Of a stretch of DNA of 64,000 nt, positions 34,563 through 48,705 are shown piece after piece (the first letter of the stretch is position 1; each line of letters starts with the position of its first letter). Source of the DNA: Tigriopus japonicus. Taxonomy: Eukaryota; Arthropoda; Copepoda; Harpacticoida; Harpacticidae. The notes below the pieces were generated by a model that was given only the letters and a program-made list of their open reading frames with translations, made no database searches and was not told where the DNA came from. Where the stretch lies: NCBI GenBank assembly GCA_010645155.1, contig CM021316.1:1549215-1613214 (forward strand). The letters run 5' to 3'. The translations under genes were made by a program, and so were the position numbers.

Positions 34563-37525
34563 TTAAATATTCTCAAGAGGTTCTCCATGAATGAGAAGGA
34601 ACATCTTCTTCCGATGATCAGGTTGGAAGATCCTGGAGAGCATTCGCTCCATTCGAGCTTTATCCGCGGCTCTCTCAGGAAAATCACTTTTCCGCGCTGC
34701 TTGAAGGGCCTCGGACTCTTCGGGATTCTCCAAGAACACTTCCCAAGAAGACTCTGATCTGAATCCTACTTGACAAGCTCGGTCAGGTTTGGAGTAATGG
34801 CGATAATTCTGGTTCCACCGACGATTGGCGTCTCGTATGGCTTCATTCTCGGACCAGGGAGTATTTGGTTCCTCTGATTTTTGGGCCTCAAGAGGACATT
34901 GGAATGGACAGGTCTTGAACTCGTCCGGAATGTCAGTCCAACAATGGGCATCATCCACTTCGTCCCAATCGCTATCATCGTCAGAATCTGGATCCTCGTC
35001 ATCGGAACTTTCTGAGGAGTCGTCGGAAACCTCATCGTTGTCTTGAATGACGGATTTAGACGATGACAAGATGACAGGGGCATCACAAGAGAACTCGATG
35101 AAAGATTCTTCCGAGGAGCACGTGCTCAAGGATCGCGATCGTTGCGAGAGTAAATGAATCCGGGGATTGGATACGGAACAAGGCGAAATGGTGGTGGTGT
35201 TATCATCCGACTCCAAAACAAACGAACTTTCGCCATCTACGTCGGAGACAGGGCAAGTTTTTAAGTCCCTGCAATAGAAAATACACTATAAAAAACACAC
35301 GATATGTGGAGAAGTAAATCTAAGACACATTGCCATTTTAGAGTAAATAAATGTTTTTGTTTGCTTTTCAACATACTACATTGTTTAAATTCCCTATCTG
35401 ATGGGTTAAAACCGAATCCCGGGTCTTTTTTCCCCTTAATACAGTTAATATTTTTGAAGCTTACTATGACAACTCATTTGTCTGAAATACCTGAATTTTT
35501 ATCCTAAACTGAAAGTATTTTGACAGAGCATGTTTCCGCATTGAAGCAATGTAGACTATGCAAATTCTGCACAAAAACAGAAGTGAAGATTGCATTCTAT
35601 TAGAAACAAACACTGAATTCATGCGTTCCTAGAACATTTAGCATTTCTTATTTTCAGAACTACATTTTCTGTCCAAATTTTACTAGCAGGAATGGTATTC
35701 TTGGGAGGTCACATTTCCCTCCATTCATTCTGAATTCACCAAGATACTTACTGAATATGATTGGTTTCAATAGAATCCTCTGACAAATTGGCGGCTGACA
35801 AAGACTGCTCCTGCTGTACCCAAGGTGTTCCCTTTCGATCGCACACAGACTTTAGAATGTCTTCCTTTTCGTGTTCATCCACAATGGGCGTGACACAAGG
35901 AGAAGGTGCCTGACTTTGAGGCGGAGTCAGTTTCTCCTCCATCTTTGGACCCGTTTCTGGCGAAACTAAACTCGGTTGAGGCAAGCACGGATGATCCTCG
36001 GACGAATCCACCACTGAGGAAGTTTCCGAGGCTGTTGTGGAACTGGATCCACAAGATCCGGATCCAGTTGGGCGGAACTCGGCCGCGTTAGGATTCAGAG
36101 GCACAAAAGGTCGGGCATTGGGATTCAAAGGGGATTGACAGAACGAGCTCATCGTTTGGATCATGGAGCCCACGAGATTGCTGATGCAATGACCCACTTC
36201 TTGAGGCACAATCGCGTTTGTGGGCACAAACATGGTGGCAAGTTCGGGTCGAATCAAAGGCCGAACCACTTGGAGTAGCTGTTCTGAACCAGTTTGATGA
36301 GGTTGACTTTGCCAACATTCGAATTGGCCAGTATTGAGGTTGTAAGGCATCTGTAAGCCACTCGTTTTAGCCATTGGCCGATGTTGATGCACTTTCCGAG
36401 AATGATTCAACGGGTCGGAATGATAGTTTCGGAACCACTTGGACTCTTGGGGCGTGTGTTGATGGGCGTGGAAGTGAGCTCCGGGCATATCGGATTCGAT
36501 TTGGGACCGGGATTTGGTGGTGGGCATTTGACCCATAGATGAGGATGACGTCATGCGATCATCTTCCAAAGAATTGAGTCTGACGAAACCCCTTGGATTT
36601 GGCGTGGAGTACGATCTGTAAACGTAATTTTCATCATGAATTTGGTTCAGCTATATTGGGAACGAAATCCATTTTTGTTTTTTGAATGTCTGACAGGACA
36701 GAACAAAGGTCGTTGAAAAATTCGAACAACCTTGACTGGCCTTCAAACCTAACGGTTCTCTTCAAGGATAATGTTTGCTTTTGATTGCCCTTTTAAAATA
36801 TTGTTAAAAACGTTAATTAATGAGGTAGGCAAATGTATTGTGTTTTATGAGTAAATATAATAATCGGATTTCAACCTGAGTTGACGTTGTTAACATAAAT
36901 ACGCCAGTTTATCAAGATTAAAGTCTGATAGAGTTGCCTACTCTGAATAAACAAACGTCACATTTTCATATTGAAACTTTCTCCATTACTAATCATTTTA
37001 AATGAAAACGATGCCAGAGGTCAATTCACACGATTTTCAATAAGTATAAAATCAGTATTTTTGTTGCACTTAAGTCTTCAAGAATAATTGGGCACACCCA
37101 TGAATTACAAAATCAAATCATAAATTGGGCTTAATCATGAAACCAGAAATGGTCTAAAAACCCAACGTGCGTCCGATTATTGCGCAAAACATCAAGCATT
37201 GCCAACAACGAAACAAGGAAAATACATATAACCTTACCATCCACCTTCAAAACTTGACAACTGGACGACTTGAGTGGTAAATCTCCATAATTTGTGCCCA
37301 TAAGGTCAAACATTTCAAGTCCATCATAATTTTAACCTAACTACCCACTCATTTTACTAAAAAACCCTTCAAAGAAACTTGCCAACATAACTTAATTTAT
37401 GGTTTTTACCTGTGAGTCCAAGATCCTCCAGTTCGATTGGCTTTGCCTTTATCTAATCCACCCGATTGAGAATACATGAGTGAAGTCGTTGACCCACTAT
37501 TGGCACCACCCAAAAGCCACTCCAT
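34563..37525 (-). CDS. PPP1R15-like (GADD34/CReP) phosphatase regulatory protein with tandem PAM2 motifs, 561 aa
   Basis: Exons 37525-37410, 36615-35752 and 35268-34563 join in frame at GT-AG sites. The start ATG at 37525 has a strong GCCATGG context. The C terminus (last 80 residues or so) has QVGF followed by WEVF, then an AARKSDF...R segment and PDHRKKMF. This follows the order of the PP1-binding RVxF/phi-phi motifs and the eIF2-alpha/actin-binding helix of PPP1R15 proteins (EHRERMF in CReP, from memory). An acidic Ser/Asp stretch (SDDEDPDSDDDSDWDE) precedes it, as in CReP. The middle exon has two overlapping PAM2-type motifs, SPLNPNARPFVP and PLNPNAAEFRP, the pattern that binds the MLLE domain of poly(A)-binding protein. 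Family PPP1R15 is inferred from a short C-terminal match. The exon structure is secure; the name is tentative. Confidence 0.6.
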
Positions 37526-40500
37526 GGCTCTCAATCTTTCTCTATTCTTCAAACTTGCGGTGCAAAGCACCCGAATCGTCTTTCAAAGTCCGAAAATCCA
37601 CGGGCGAGCGAGTATTTTCACTACAATGCGACTGATTCGAATGAATATAATAATCGGGCCAAAGGCCTGCTTCAATTCCCACTAAACAGATGGGATAAAT
37701 GGGCGTTTTCAACGGGCAGAGGACGCACAATGGGCGGTTGGACTCAAGATAGGGCATGATGGGATGAAACGGGTGTCTGGAACTGCGGCTCATCATTAAA
37801 AGACGAGATGAAACACAACACGTGGCACGGGATTTGTAGTCATCTTCTTGTTCTTAGCTTCCATTAGGTTTGATAACTGACGACAGAAGAAGGAGGATTG
37901 AGGAAAATACAGTCAGGCAGTCGAAAGGAAACAGGTTATCGGGCTAGATGGGCAGGAGGGAAAGGAAGGATTTTGCGTTGGCGCTAACACGGCATAGATG
38001 GAAGGCGAGATGTAGATAAGAGGGAGATTGCGCGAAACGGGAGTGTGGCAATTTAACGGGATAAGTTGTCGAGAATATCAAAGATTTTGGACTAAATCCC
38101 TAAATTTGCGTTCCCTTTTTTCTTTACAAATTACATCGAATTTCAAAACAGGGCGAATCACTTTCATCTACTTAAGGTTTTGCTTACTAAAGATGGTTAT
38201 TTTGCTATTCATTTGCACATTATTCAGCACTGTTTTTCAAATTGAATGTAGTCACTGAATTTAAAAACTATGAAGAAAGTAAATCTATTTAAAGTGATGC
38301 ATTTTCTTCTGCATCTATCAACTAAATTTTAATGTTAACATGGGTGCGTCAGCTTTTTTATAACTTTTTTTAAGACTTTGGAGAAACTATTTTGTTTTTT
38401 AGCGTTACCAATCATCATACCACACAGACTTTGGTCATTTTTTTACCTTTTTACACGTCCCAATGGAACAATAAGCACAATATTACACGCAGTTAAACAT
38501 GAGTTTTACAATGTTGTGATGTTTTGCAATATCGGTCTTTTTATTGTTATGAAGGATTACAACTTATGGGATTTACGACACAAACAGTCAGCTCCATGGC
38601 TCACGGAATGCATTAGAATTTTGAGATATAAATACATCACAGTGCTATTTCGGATGTTTTGCGTAAAATTAGACAACACAAAATAAATTTGCATCCATTA
38701 AAGGATATTATTTGTAATTTTTCATGGCGATTCCTTATAACTTAATAGTTGTTGAAACAATGCCAGGGGGGTATTTGTTGACCAACATTTACTTTGATGA
38801 CTGATGAACAATTACTGTCCAAAATGATAAATCCATTCTTTGAAAAGTTTAATGCAAATATCCTTATTTTTGCATTTCGTATTTTGGAGCTAATGAAAAG
38901 ATCTATTGATCAAAATATATCTATGAGTTCTAGGATGGCCGTGAATCTCCAGGCAAAACGGATGACGTCACAAGAAAGTAGGTTCAAATGGTTTTATGAA
39001 AATATTTTTTAAAACCAACCCCATTTTGTAAAAGCTCACATAAAATATCATGACTCAAACAAGTCATGTGAAGAACTCTAAATTGAGTTGATCAAGTCTT
39101 GGTGATGGGGAAAACGCTTTTGTTTATGGCGACGTAGTTAATTGAACTACATTCCTACGCATTTCCCAGGAAAACAATGGATTGCATCAGCCAGAAAGAA
39201 CAGGAACTGAGAAGTAAATTCGAGATTAGGAGCGAGGTTGGTGCGATAACGCTTTAGGAACTTGCGATAAGTCAACTTTGACATTTGCAGATTTCAAAGT
39301 AGGGATGGATGACACATGCTACATTTGGTGTCGAAACCGGTGCCACAGTTTCAGTCAAGTTTCACCAGAACCGATGTACATGGTGCAATACTTTTAAACC
39401 AAAATTCTCTAAGAAAATTTGAAATTTGCCAAAAATTAGTTTTAACAAAGCTCTCAGAAAATGAGGAAGAATCCAAAGGTTCGAAAATATATTTTGCACC
39501 TACCCTTTGGGAGATTTAATTGTTTCTCTTTCTTAGAATGCTTGAAATTCATTTGACATTTGTGGCTCAAAATTCCACTTCTTTCATCTGTTAGGTCTTA
39601 CATTGTGATTTCTTCTATGTTAACGTGCTTCCTTGACCTTTTTACTGACTTATTAATCTGAATAACTAGTTTAGTTTGAATGTTACTGTCCCCCAAAATC
39701 GGGTCGGGATTTGAACTTTTTTTACAATTTGCAAAAAGAGGTAATTTGAAAAGCCCTTTTTTATGGCTCAAAATTCCACTTCTTTCATCTGTTAAGTCTT
39801 ACATTGTGATTTCTTCTATGTTAACGTGCTTCCTTGACCTTTTTACTGACTTACTAATCTGAAAAACTAATTTAGTTTGAATGTTAATGTCCAATTCATA
39901 CTGAAATGAAGATTATACACAACACATTTCGCTGGACACAAAATATCAAAAATGTTTTATTTGCACATTCGTACTCCACTACACATAGTCCACACTGATA
40001 CCATGACTTGACAAGTTATCTGAGGAAAATGACATTTTCGAGACACGATTTTTCTTAGGATAAGAATCAAAGTCCATTTGTTGAGCATATCATTTTTTCA
40101 ATTGCAAAACCCTCTACTAATTATACTCATTCTTCAGTCACAAATCTTCTCATTCATTCTCCTTCTAACCCTTCCAAGATGGCAACCAACCCAACTACAC
40201 TATGTACTGAAACATTTGCAAATATCAAGGTTGAGAGGCAATAAACCTCTAACTTAGCGTTTTCGATTTCTGAATGAACATATGTGTGTACTAGTGTGCA
40301 CAACAACATGAATGAAACCAAGGGAGCGAGCATATCTTTGTGACGGAGTCATTCAGTCAGCCTCATGGTCAAGTTATGGCACATATGAGACAATCACCAA
40401 ACCAGTCTTGACATCTTTTCCCACCACATCTTCAAAAGTGAGTAGCCATCACACAAAAAATACCCCATACATCAATACTAAAATAAATCCTGGATTGAGT

Positions 40501-40640
40501 AACAGTGCCAACATTTTTGTCAGCTAGCGAGATATGACCTACATGACATGTTTTCCAGCGCAGTCTCAATTCACTTCTAACCTAGGCCACAACAATGCAC
40601 TAAATCCCGCCTAATCAGTTCAAATCAAGATTATAACGCC
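37526..40640. other. Divergent intergenic region between the PPP1R15-like gene and UCP4
   Basis: About 3.1 kb with no supportable exon. It must hold the promoters of both divergent genes. Minus-strand ORF 37542-37796 lies in probable 5' UTR/leader sequence of the PPP1R15-like gene. A 129-bp direct duplication lies at 39563-39892. Confidence 0.5.
39563..39892 (+). repeat. Direct duplication, two 129-bp copies 201 bp apart
   Basis: Copies 39563-39691 and 39764-39892 begin TGGCTCAAAATTCC and end with GTCC. By eye they differ at only a handful of positions (for example TTAGGTC versus TTAAGTC). The 72-bp spacer is unrelated. High identity means a recent local event. Confidence 0.93.
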
Positions 40641-43600
40641 ATGAATATGGATTCGGATCCACCTTCCAAGGATAAAAAGCCGGCCAAAAAATTGTATGCC
40701 GAAGAAGATATCTCGAAATTGCGGGTCATGAAATCCGAGAATGACACGATTGCCAAGAAATATGCCATGTCAGTGGCTGCAGCAGCCGTGGCGGAAGTGG
40801 TCACATATCCTTTAGATCTGACCAAAACACGGTAAACAAATCATCTCATTTTGGGTCGTTCTGGGAGTAACAAAATATTTTTTATTGTGGTGACTTTTGG
40901 GCATCAGACTTCAACTTCAAGGAGAAGTTGCCTTGGGCGATGGAAATGGGTCCCATTACAGAGGAATGATCCGGACAGCCCTGGGGATTGCTAAAGAAGA
41001 GGTGAGTGACACTTGATTTTGGGGCTTGATGGGAGAAAAAATTGAAAAAAGATCCGAGATATATTAGCAATTATCTTACAGGATGCGCCACTCAAAATCT
41101 CCCAAACAAAAGCACAAATTCTGTTAATACTATGGCATTCCTAAGAAGCTTTTTAACAAATATTTTTTTCATACACCTAAGGCTTCTATGGGAAACGAAC
41201 GTTCAGAAAGACTTTGAATTTTTTGGTGCGAGAAAGTAAAAATGCCGCAAATTTATTTTCATGAGAGAAACAAATCTTTCACGAAGTCATCTGTCAAATA
41301 TTGTCAAAAGACAAATAAGTAAACCTTTTAATTTGACATTTGTTGTTCCCTTGCCTGATTTTGAGAGGCGAACCCTGTAGCTAGAAGTTACATGCCAAGA
41401 ATGAACTTTCTTACAAAACGATACAAATCAATATTTAACCCTTATCCTAACTTTTGTCCGCCTAAGAATTTAAGGCGGCATTCCTTAAACATGGGGTTTA
41501 AAAATGTTTTTGAATAAAGTTAGATTTTTCAAATAATTGTGGCCTTCAAAATTGATGGCATCAAGCCAATCATGTGAGGACACACATGAACAGATTTCAA
41601 CAGACCATTAGCGTATATGTAAATTTGTCATTAGGTCATTACTCCAAGTACTTTTAAAGCCTCTTTTTTGTTGACTTGACCCATGCCATAATATAGCCGT
41701 ACACCTGAACCACTTAGTCAACATTATATAGGTATGTGATGCACAAGTGCAGAACAATTGTTCAGTGCACTTTTTTCATGTATTATAAATTAATCAGAAG
41801 AAAAACATTGACTCATTTGAAAGGATTTGCTCTTTAAGTGATTTGCGTTTTATTACGGCGATAAGGCATGTACCCATTTCTCGGACAAAGGAGCTTTAAT
41901 GTGATAAAGGGGTCGATTTCTTGGGAAATGCGCTATGCACCCTATCTTTCAAATAAAAGAGGCTGAACAAATTAAATATTGCAGGGCAGTTGTAACGAAA
42001 GTGTAGTAATTCGTTGCTCTTTTCGAAAAAGTAACAGTAATGCTATTTCATTTCAATAATGCTATAATTTTAACGGCTTAAAAACCCAAAGCATACTCGT
42101 AACTCGTTCCTTTTCGCATTGCACGAATTTTGATTATTTTTCGTAATGTGGACTTGCATGAGCGACTTTTTAATAAACTTTGAGCAAAGACACAGAAAAT
42201 TAATTTGCTTGGCATTGTTAGCAGACCTGTTGGGAGTATTTTCCAAGAGTATGTACAACTTTGAAGTGATGCTTGTCTATTGATGGTTTGAAGAAGCCCG
42301 AGCTGATCGAGCCCACGCTTTGCTTGTTCGTTTTTTCGGACACAACATCAAGGTTCTCGAGCTGTTCTTCTTCACTTAGCGCCATAGGAAATTTTAGCTT
42401 TTCACCTATGCAGATTGTTTATCTGCAAACATGAGCTAAACAAAATCTTTCAGAAATCAATAGTTCAAGAAAGGTCGCAACACTACTTTTACGGGCGAGC
42501 GGTGAGCTCCCACGAACAATGACAATCCTTCATGCGGTTGTCAATAGGCGTCTATCTTAAGGTTGGGTTAAGATCCTGTAGATTATGATGAAATGTGACA
42601 ATGAACCTATATTGTAATCCAAATGGGAAGCGACTTAAATTTGGCCAACACTTTTCAAAATGTCTTTCCCATGCCAAAAAGTACCTGAAGGGCTGAGATC
42701 AATGAGCTCATGAAAAAAACAAAGAATTTCAATGTGATTATGGTTGGGACTGTTTCTTGACTCTGCTTTACTCTATTCTCTAGTCCCGCAAAAAATACCA
42801 TTCCCACTAATTCACGTGTTTTTTTACAATTGTTGCAAGTGAAATAGAGTCCTGCATAAAAGAATCTTTTAACATCAAAGACAACACTTGCTGTTCCAGT
42901 ATTGCATCATAAAATAATCAAAATAATGGGGATACACCTAATATTTGCTTCTTCAAGTCAGTCCCCGCATCAGTAAAATATGTTGCTCTAATGTAAGATT
43001 GCGACAAAACTTTCGTGACAGAGCGTAATCTCTATTGGCGAACCTAGGCCTTCTTTTTACCTTAAACGTATGTAATAGGATAACTCTCAACATGTTCACC
43101 CCAGAATCTACCTAATCCGAGTGTTCATACCATTATGAGAACTTCGCTACTTCCTATGATTCCTATTAAGAGGAATCCCTCCCTCTCTTGTTTGAACACA
43201 GCACATATTTATTCCCGCGACAAATCATTCATAAAACGGGCACTTTTTTTTGTTGAAGGGCATGTTCATGCTTTGGCGGGGCATGCTTCCGGCTCTTTAC
43301 CGACACGCCATTTACACGGGTACCCGGATGTCTGCCTATGAAGAGATTCGAAATAACTTGCAAAAAGAGAACAAGGTAAGTTATATCTTGGAGTAAGCTG
43401 AAAAGCCAGTCAATACTACAATGTACTTTATGGTCATTCAGGATGGGTTTCCCATGTGGAAGAAGATACTTGCTGGAATGGGTGCAGGCGGATTTGGGCA
43501 GTTTGTGGCGTCGCCCACGGATCTGATTAAGACTCAAATCCAGATGGAGGGCAAACGAAGACTCATGGGAAAACCTCCGAGGGTTGATGGCATGGTCGAT

Positions 43601-45576
43601 GCGTTCAAGTAATTTATCTTATTAGAATTATTAGAGTATGCATATTAGATTGATTGTTCCCACTTGCAACCGAGTGTCTCCACACATAGTTATTGGAAAG
43701 GACAACTGAAGAACTCTAAAATGTCGCATTTTCAAAAGCATCACTACCGTTGCAAGTCTTGTGGGTATTCTGAAAATATTGTGCTTGTTTTATATTTTCA
43801 CCAGGTTTCGTTAGTTCACAAACTTTTGGAACTTGTCTTCTAGTGCAAAAAATACTATGTGCGAACTCTTTTCATATAGTGGCTCTAGTGTACATGGTTC
43901 CTCTTTTATACAGAAAAATTGTGGCTCAAGGAGGCGTGGTGGGACTTTGGCGAGGGTGTTGGCCCAATGTCCAGAGAGCGGCCTTGGTCAATTTAGGTGA
44001 TCTTTCCACCTATGACTACGTCAAAACCAAGATTCTGGCATTTACCACGCTCAAAGATGACTCTTTAACCCATTGCCTCTCCTCCGCTTGTGCAGGGTGA
44101 GTGATGTAGTCAATTTGATTAAATGCCTCCAGATCTAGTTTTGAACAATGTTGAAAGTGACAATACAATTTCATAAGCATTTACAAAACTCAATTTGTAA
44201 ATGCTTATACTTTCTCAAGTGATACTTTTCTCAAGTATTAAAATGGCAAGTGAAAAACCCAATAAACATATCAGTTTTTAAACAAAGTAGGAAAACCATC
44301 ACTTGCCTAATATGCATATGTTTCAAAAGAAAAGATATTGAATAAAATCAAACCCACTTAAGCATATAATTGACAATAAATTGAATTCGATATTGAAAAA
44401 AAGAGTCCCAGTCAATAGAATTTTGGCAAAAAATGCAAGAAAATAAAATTTAATTGATCCCCATAATTTTTAAGTCTATTGAAGTCAATTAATTTTTCAG
44501 ACAATGTTATTGTGATGAATTAGATTTTTTGAGAAAGTAATTTTGATTTTAATTTATTGCATTTCATCAAGTAATTTACCCAACTCTGACTGGAATTGAC
44601 AATCTAGCCCTCTTGGAAATTATTTAAATCATTTTCTTGAATATTTGTCTGCCTAATTTGGATTAGAATTGAGAGTTAGCGATGTCAAAATTCAACCAAA
44701 CCACATTGGTACTCTTAACTTAGTCATTAAGCCTTGAACAACACTAATGAGTGAGATAAAGCAGTTTCTGTCAGAAATCATAGCATTGAATTCAGAACAA
44801 CGTCCTACTTTTTCTTTTGAGGTCACGTGACCGGCTGTCCACGTCATCACATGACGTTACGAGGCCGAGACCCAATAATTGATTAACATACATCCATAAC
44901 ATTTGATGTCAATTCGAGATGGTCTTCTTTTTAAACAAAACTCCAAATGTTACACCTCACTGTAAAAGAAATTCATTATAGAAAAATGGTCTCGATGTAG
45001 TAATGTTTTTCCCTTCATGTGTTGAAAGTCAAGCTATGAGTGTGAAGTCAGAAAGTTGGTGAGGAGAGCGTCGTCATAATTGTTTGAAGTGCATTCGAGC
45101 AAGATTCCCTCCCAACGGGCTTCTAAAATAAAAGCCAAAACGTGTTCATTATCCATTGATAAGAAATAATCCTGTGGATAATCTTTTGTCTTGGATCTTT
45201 CCAGCTTAGTTGGCGCCATAATGGGCACCCCAGCAGATGTAGTCAAGGCGCGTATTATGAATCAACCAACCGATAAATTTGGAAAAGGTGAGTGAGCCAA
45301 ACACGTCAAAATCTCCTCACCAACAGAGAACAAAAATAATTGATGGTAGTGCCAGCACACCAAGAACAATTTGTCAATCTCCCCTCTTCGGTGTTTTTTA
45401 CAGGTCTGATTTATAAGAATTCCATGGACTGCTTTCTCCAGACCCTCAAGAATGAAGGCTTTTGGGGACTTTATAAAGGGTTCATCCCTTGTTGGTTGCG
45501 AATGGCACCTTGGTCTCTCACATTTTGGGTCTCCTTTGAACAGATCCGCAAGATCTGTGGTGCCAAATCGTGGTGA
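40641..45576 (+). CDS. UCP4 (SLC25A27): Mitochondrial uncoupling protein 4-like carrier (SLC25A27), 335 aa
   Basis: Inner-membrane carrier of the SLC25 family, placed with UCP4 by sequence. Seven exons join in frame at GT-AG sites: 40641-40831, 40908-41001, 43259-43375, 43442-43608, 43914-44096, 45205-45287, 45404-45576. The three tandem carrier repeats each have the signature Px[DE]xx[KR]: [27 protein letters not shown]4-specific blocks are [53 protein letters not shown] and [17 protein letters not shown]. The N terminus is longer and more charged than the human protein (323 aa). No frameshifts or missing signature residues. Transport activity is not evident from sequence. Confidence 0.95.
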
Positions 45577-46092
45577 GGACAACACAAAAAACAAGGGATC
45601 GGGACCAGATTTTGGAAGGGATCTTTCTCCTGCCGACAAGCATTTTCAACATATTCATTCTGTCTCGCTCATTATCATCGTCCCATCAGTCACCTTCCCT
45701 CCGTCGATCGAACCAGAACCAATCTGGAACTTGTCTCATTGGAAAGATTCTTCATGGTGCCACACAAATCGAAACTAGTTCAGGGCCTTTTTTCCTTCTT
45801 CCCCTTTCTCTCAACTTTTACTCCTCTCCAATAACCGATTCATTTCTGTGCATTTTTGCAAATGAATTCATACATATTTAGTCTTGAGGCAAGAGAGCCT
45901 GAGTAAAATTTTTTGGACAATAACCAACAACTTGGAAGCTTGATTTTTAGATTTTTATTTCGATCAGGTTGACTAAGATTCGCATCACACACTATTTATT
46001 ACTTGCTTTGAGTCTTGACAGAAACAGAAGCACGAATATTAAGAACACTTTTTTTATAGATGATAAAATCCATTGACTTATTGAGCAGAGTA

Positions 46093-46544
46093 GTACACTT
46101 TAATAGAAGAGTACAGTCATAAAGTGCGCCATCTAGGTTTTTATGTGGCAACAGCTCACACTTTCCATGATATGATACACATAGATTTGCAGAGAGCAAC
46201 GGTCCTACATGTCCAAACAGTTCTGGACAAGCTAAAGCGCCTCAAACGTTGATGGAGGGACTTCAAATAGAACTTCCCTTAGTAAAAAATATATCAATAA
46301 ACTACACAGGTTTCAGCTAAATCTTGCCAAGAATCATTCCTGAAGTTCCATTTCAACTGTCAAGCTATTCAAGCTAATCTTTCAGAGAATCTTACAGAAA
46401 ATCTTATGGTCCTATTAATTCGACCAAAATCGTTCCACATTCATTTGGCATGCTCAATCAACATTTCAGGCGCGTAAGTTTGTCCATAATATAAAATGCA
46501 CTAGACCATGCACTTTATGACTGTGCTCTTTTATTATGGTGCAC
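46093..46544. mobile_element. Tc1/mariner-type MITE, 452 bp, flanked by TA
   Basis: 35-bp TIRs with 30 matches (GTACACTTTAATAGAAGAGT on the left; GTGCACCATAATAAAAGAGC reverse-complemented on the right; both continue ACAGTCATAAAGTGC). TA dinucleotides lie immediately outside both ends (46091-46092 and 46545-46546). No transposase is present. Confidence 0.85.
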
Positions 46545-48705
46545 TAGAACAAAGGTGAGCAACCACTGTGGCCCACTAGATCCCGAATTATGGGGCTCAA
46601 AGCCATCCACGGTGCACTTATTATGGTCCCTGAGCTCTGCAAATGTTAAAATGTGGGAGTTTTTCACCCACAATGTTCTGATTGGTGGGTCCATGATTGC
46701 CCCGATCAAATTTGATGGGTTTGATATTTAATATGAAGGACTAAACACGGCTGACAAAAATCGAGCTGACTCACTTCAAATGGAAACGGAAAATCTAAAG
46801 GGGGTCCTTTTTTTTGTTTTTCACATGATTGTCTTTGTGGGCCGTGTTCAACCAACAGATGTGTACAGATATGACATACTAAGGTGGGCAAGTGTTCCCT
46901 TTTGAAGGACAAATCACTGGTTGCTGCTTCAGAGCAGTCAGTCACACCTGACGAGCAAAAATGTCCAAACAAGTATCTTGTGTTACAATTCAATCGTTTT
47001 TGGACATACAAAGCCAAAACCCAACAGAAATCTAACATTTTTTCACGCAACCTTTTCTAATCTACAGCTGTTAGTTGCCCTTCAAAATACAGCAGAATGT
47101 CATATCTGAAGATATATGTGGTTTAATCCTCTTAGGCCCAAGGGACTAATATAAGACTTAACTAAGGGTACTATATTTGGCCAAAAATAATTCTCTCCGA
47201 AGGTTACACTATTAAGATACCAAGAAACTCAATTTTGGAGCATTTTTTTTGGTCAAAACACGCCCATTTCAGGCTTTGATTCACATACAAAACTGGGTCT
47301 GGGAGAGTAAATCCAACAAGTTCTAGAAATCCATGTGATGAGACAAGGATCCCTGATAAGATCAACGTTTTAAGCCATCACATCATTTAGTTTCTTCTTG
47401 AGAAAGCCACTCCCTGCCCCTGGAAACGCGAAATCAAATTTAGAGGGTTTTAACCTTGCACTACAATTTCTAACACTCAGAACTGTCCGATTTTTTTTTT
47501 TGACCGATGCTTTTTGGCATTGAATCTTAATTTACGTTCTTCGGATTGAAAGTCGTCAAGTTTCAATATCAAGCTACTTATATTTGAGTATCTTTATCTT
47601 TGGGTTCATTTAAAGATTCAATAACAAGTTAGGTCCCATATTTATCTACACGAGTAAGTCTCGTGTAAGATGAGAAGGAACTGGACACGCGAACTCTTAG
47701 CAGCTCTCCCAACCGCTAAACATTAGCTGAGATCACTTTACTTATATAAGGAGAGGCTGCGTTGTTGTTCTTGGACTTGCTCAATTTTGTGCCTTGTGTG
47801 TTCATATAAATTATGAATTTTTCATAAGGTCTCAATTTTTGTAGACCCTGCACAAAGAATTAGCCTGACAAAAATCTCAATCATCTGAAAAACATCTTAC
47901 TGGGAATGAATCAGTTTTCAAAATTATTTTCAGTCTTTGAAATCAACCTAAATATACAGCTGTTATCTCTCAAAGGACTGCATCGCCAGAAAATTGAAAG
48001 CGCACTCTAGCATAGTATAAATGATCTTGAGGTTGATTGTGAAAAATGTTATTACTATCATTTATTAAAAATTAACCTATTACTCGAGGAAAATATGTTG
48101 CGCTCACTTGGTGCATTACAGATACCTTGCTTTTCTCCCTAATTTGGTTTCTTTGGCAGTCACGTTTTTCGTTTGAAGTATCTATCTTGTCCTCTTACGT
48201 GGATTAAGTTTCAGTTGGATTAAGCCGGATTCCGTATTGTCGGTCTAAGCTTTTAAACCAGGCTTAAACCTATAAAAACGTCGGGCTTATGCCCAATATT
48301 GGATTTTCTTTGCCTTCAAGAATTGTCGGTCAACATTTCTCACTTACTGGAAATATTAGCGAATAGGAGAATGCTCCTGAATTCTAGTTGGACAGATAAC
48401 AACATTGATACTCATGTTGTTTCAGATTTTCAAAATATCGGTGTTAACGTTTTAACTAGACGAGTTCATGATTGGACGTTCATATACTCATTTGTTACAT
48501 TGAAGAAAAATATGTACATTATAGATAAGGAAGGGTTAAGTAAATTTCTTTTTACGAGGTCTCAAGATACACCACAAGGGGGAATCAGCATTTTTTTCAT
48601 TTTTTGCTTTCACACTCTTTTTAAAAAGATAGAGTTTTTTTGAATGGATTAGACGAGTTCAACGCGACTTATAAAAACACCATGGCTAAATTTTTGGGTT
48701 TTATT

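Noticed and set aside
39300..39340. TAGGGATGGATG as a further member of the TAGNGATGGACC family
   Set aside because: Similarity stops after about 10 bases and there is no right end.
47640..47820. TATATAAGGAGAGG promoter-like stretch, possibly a solo LTR
   Set aside because: No gene follows, and no paired ends or duplication are visible.
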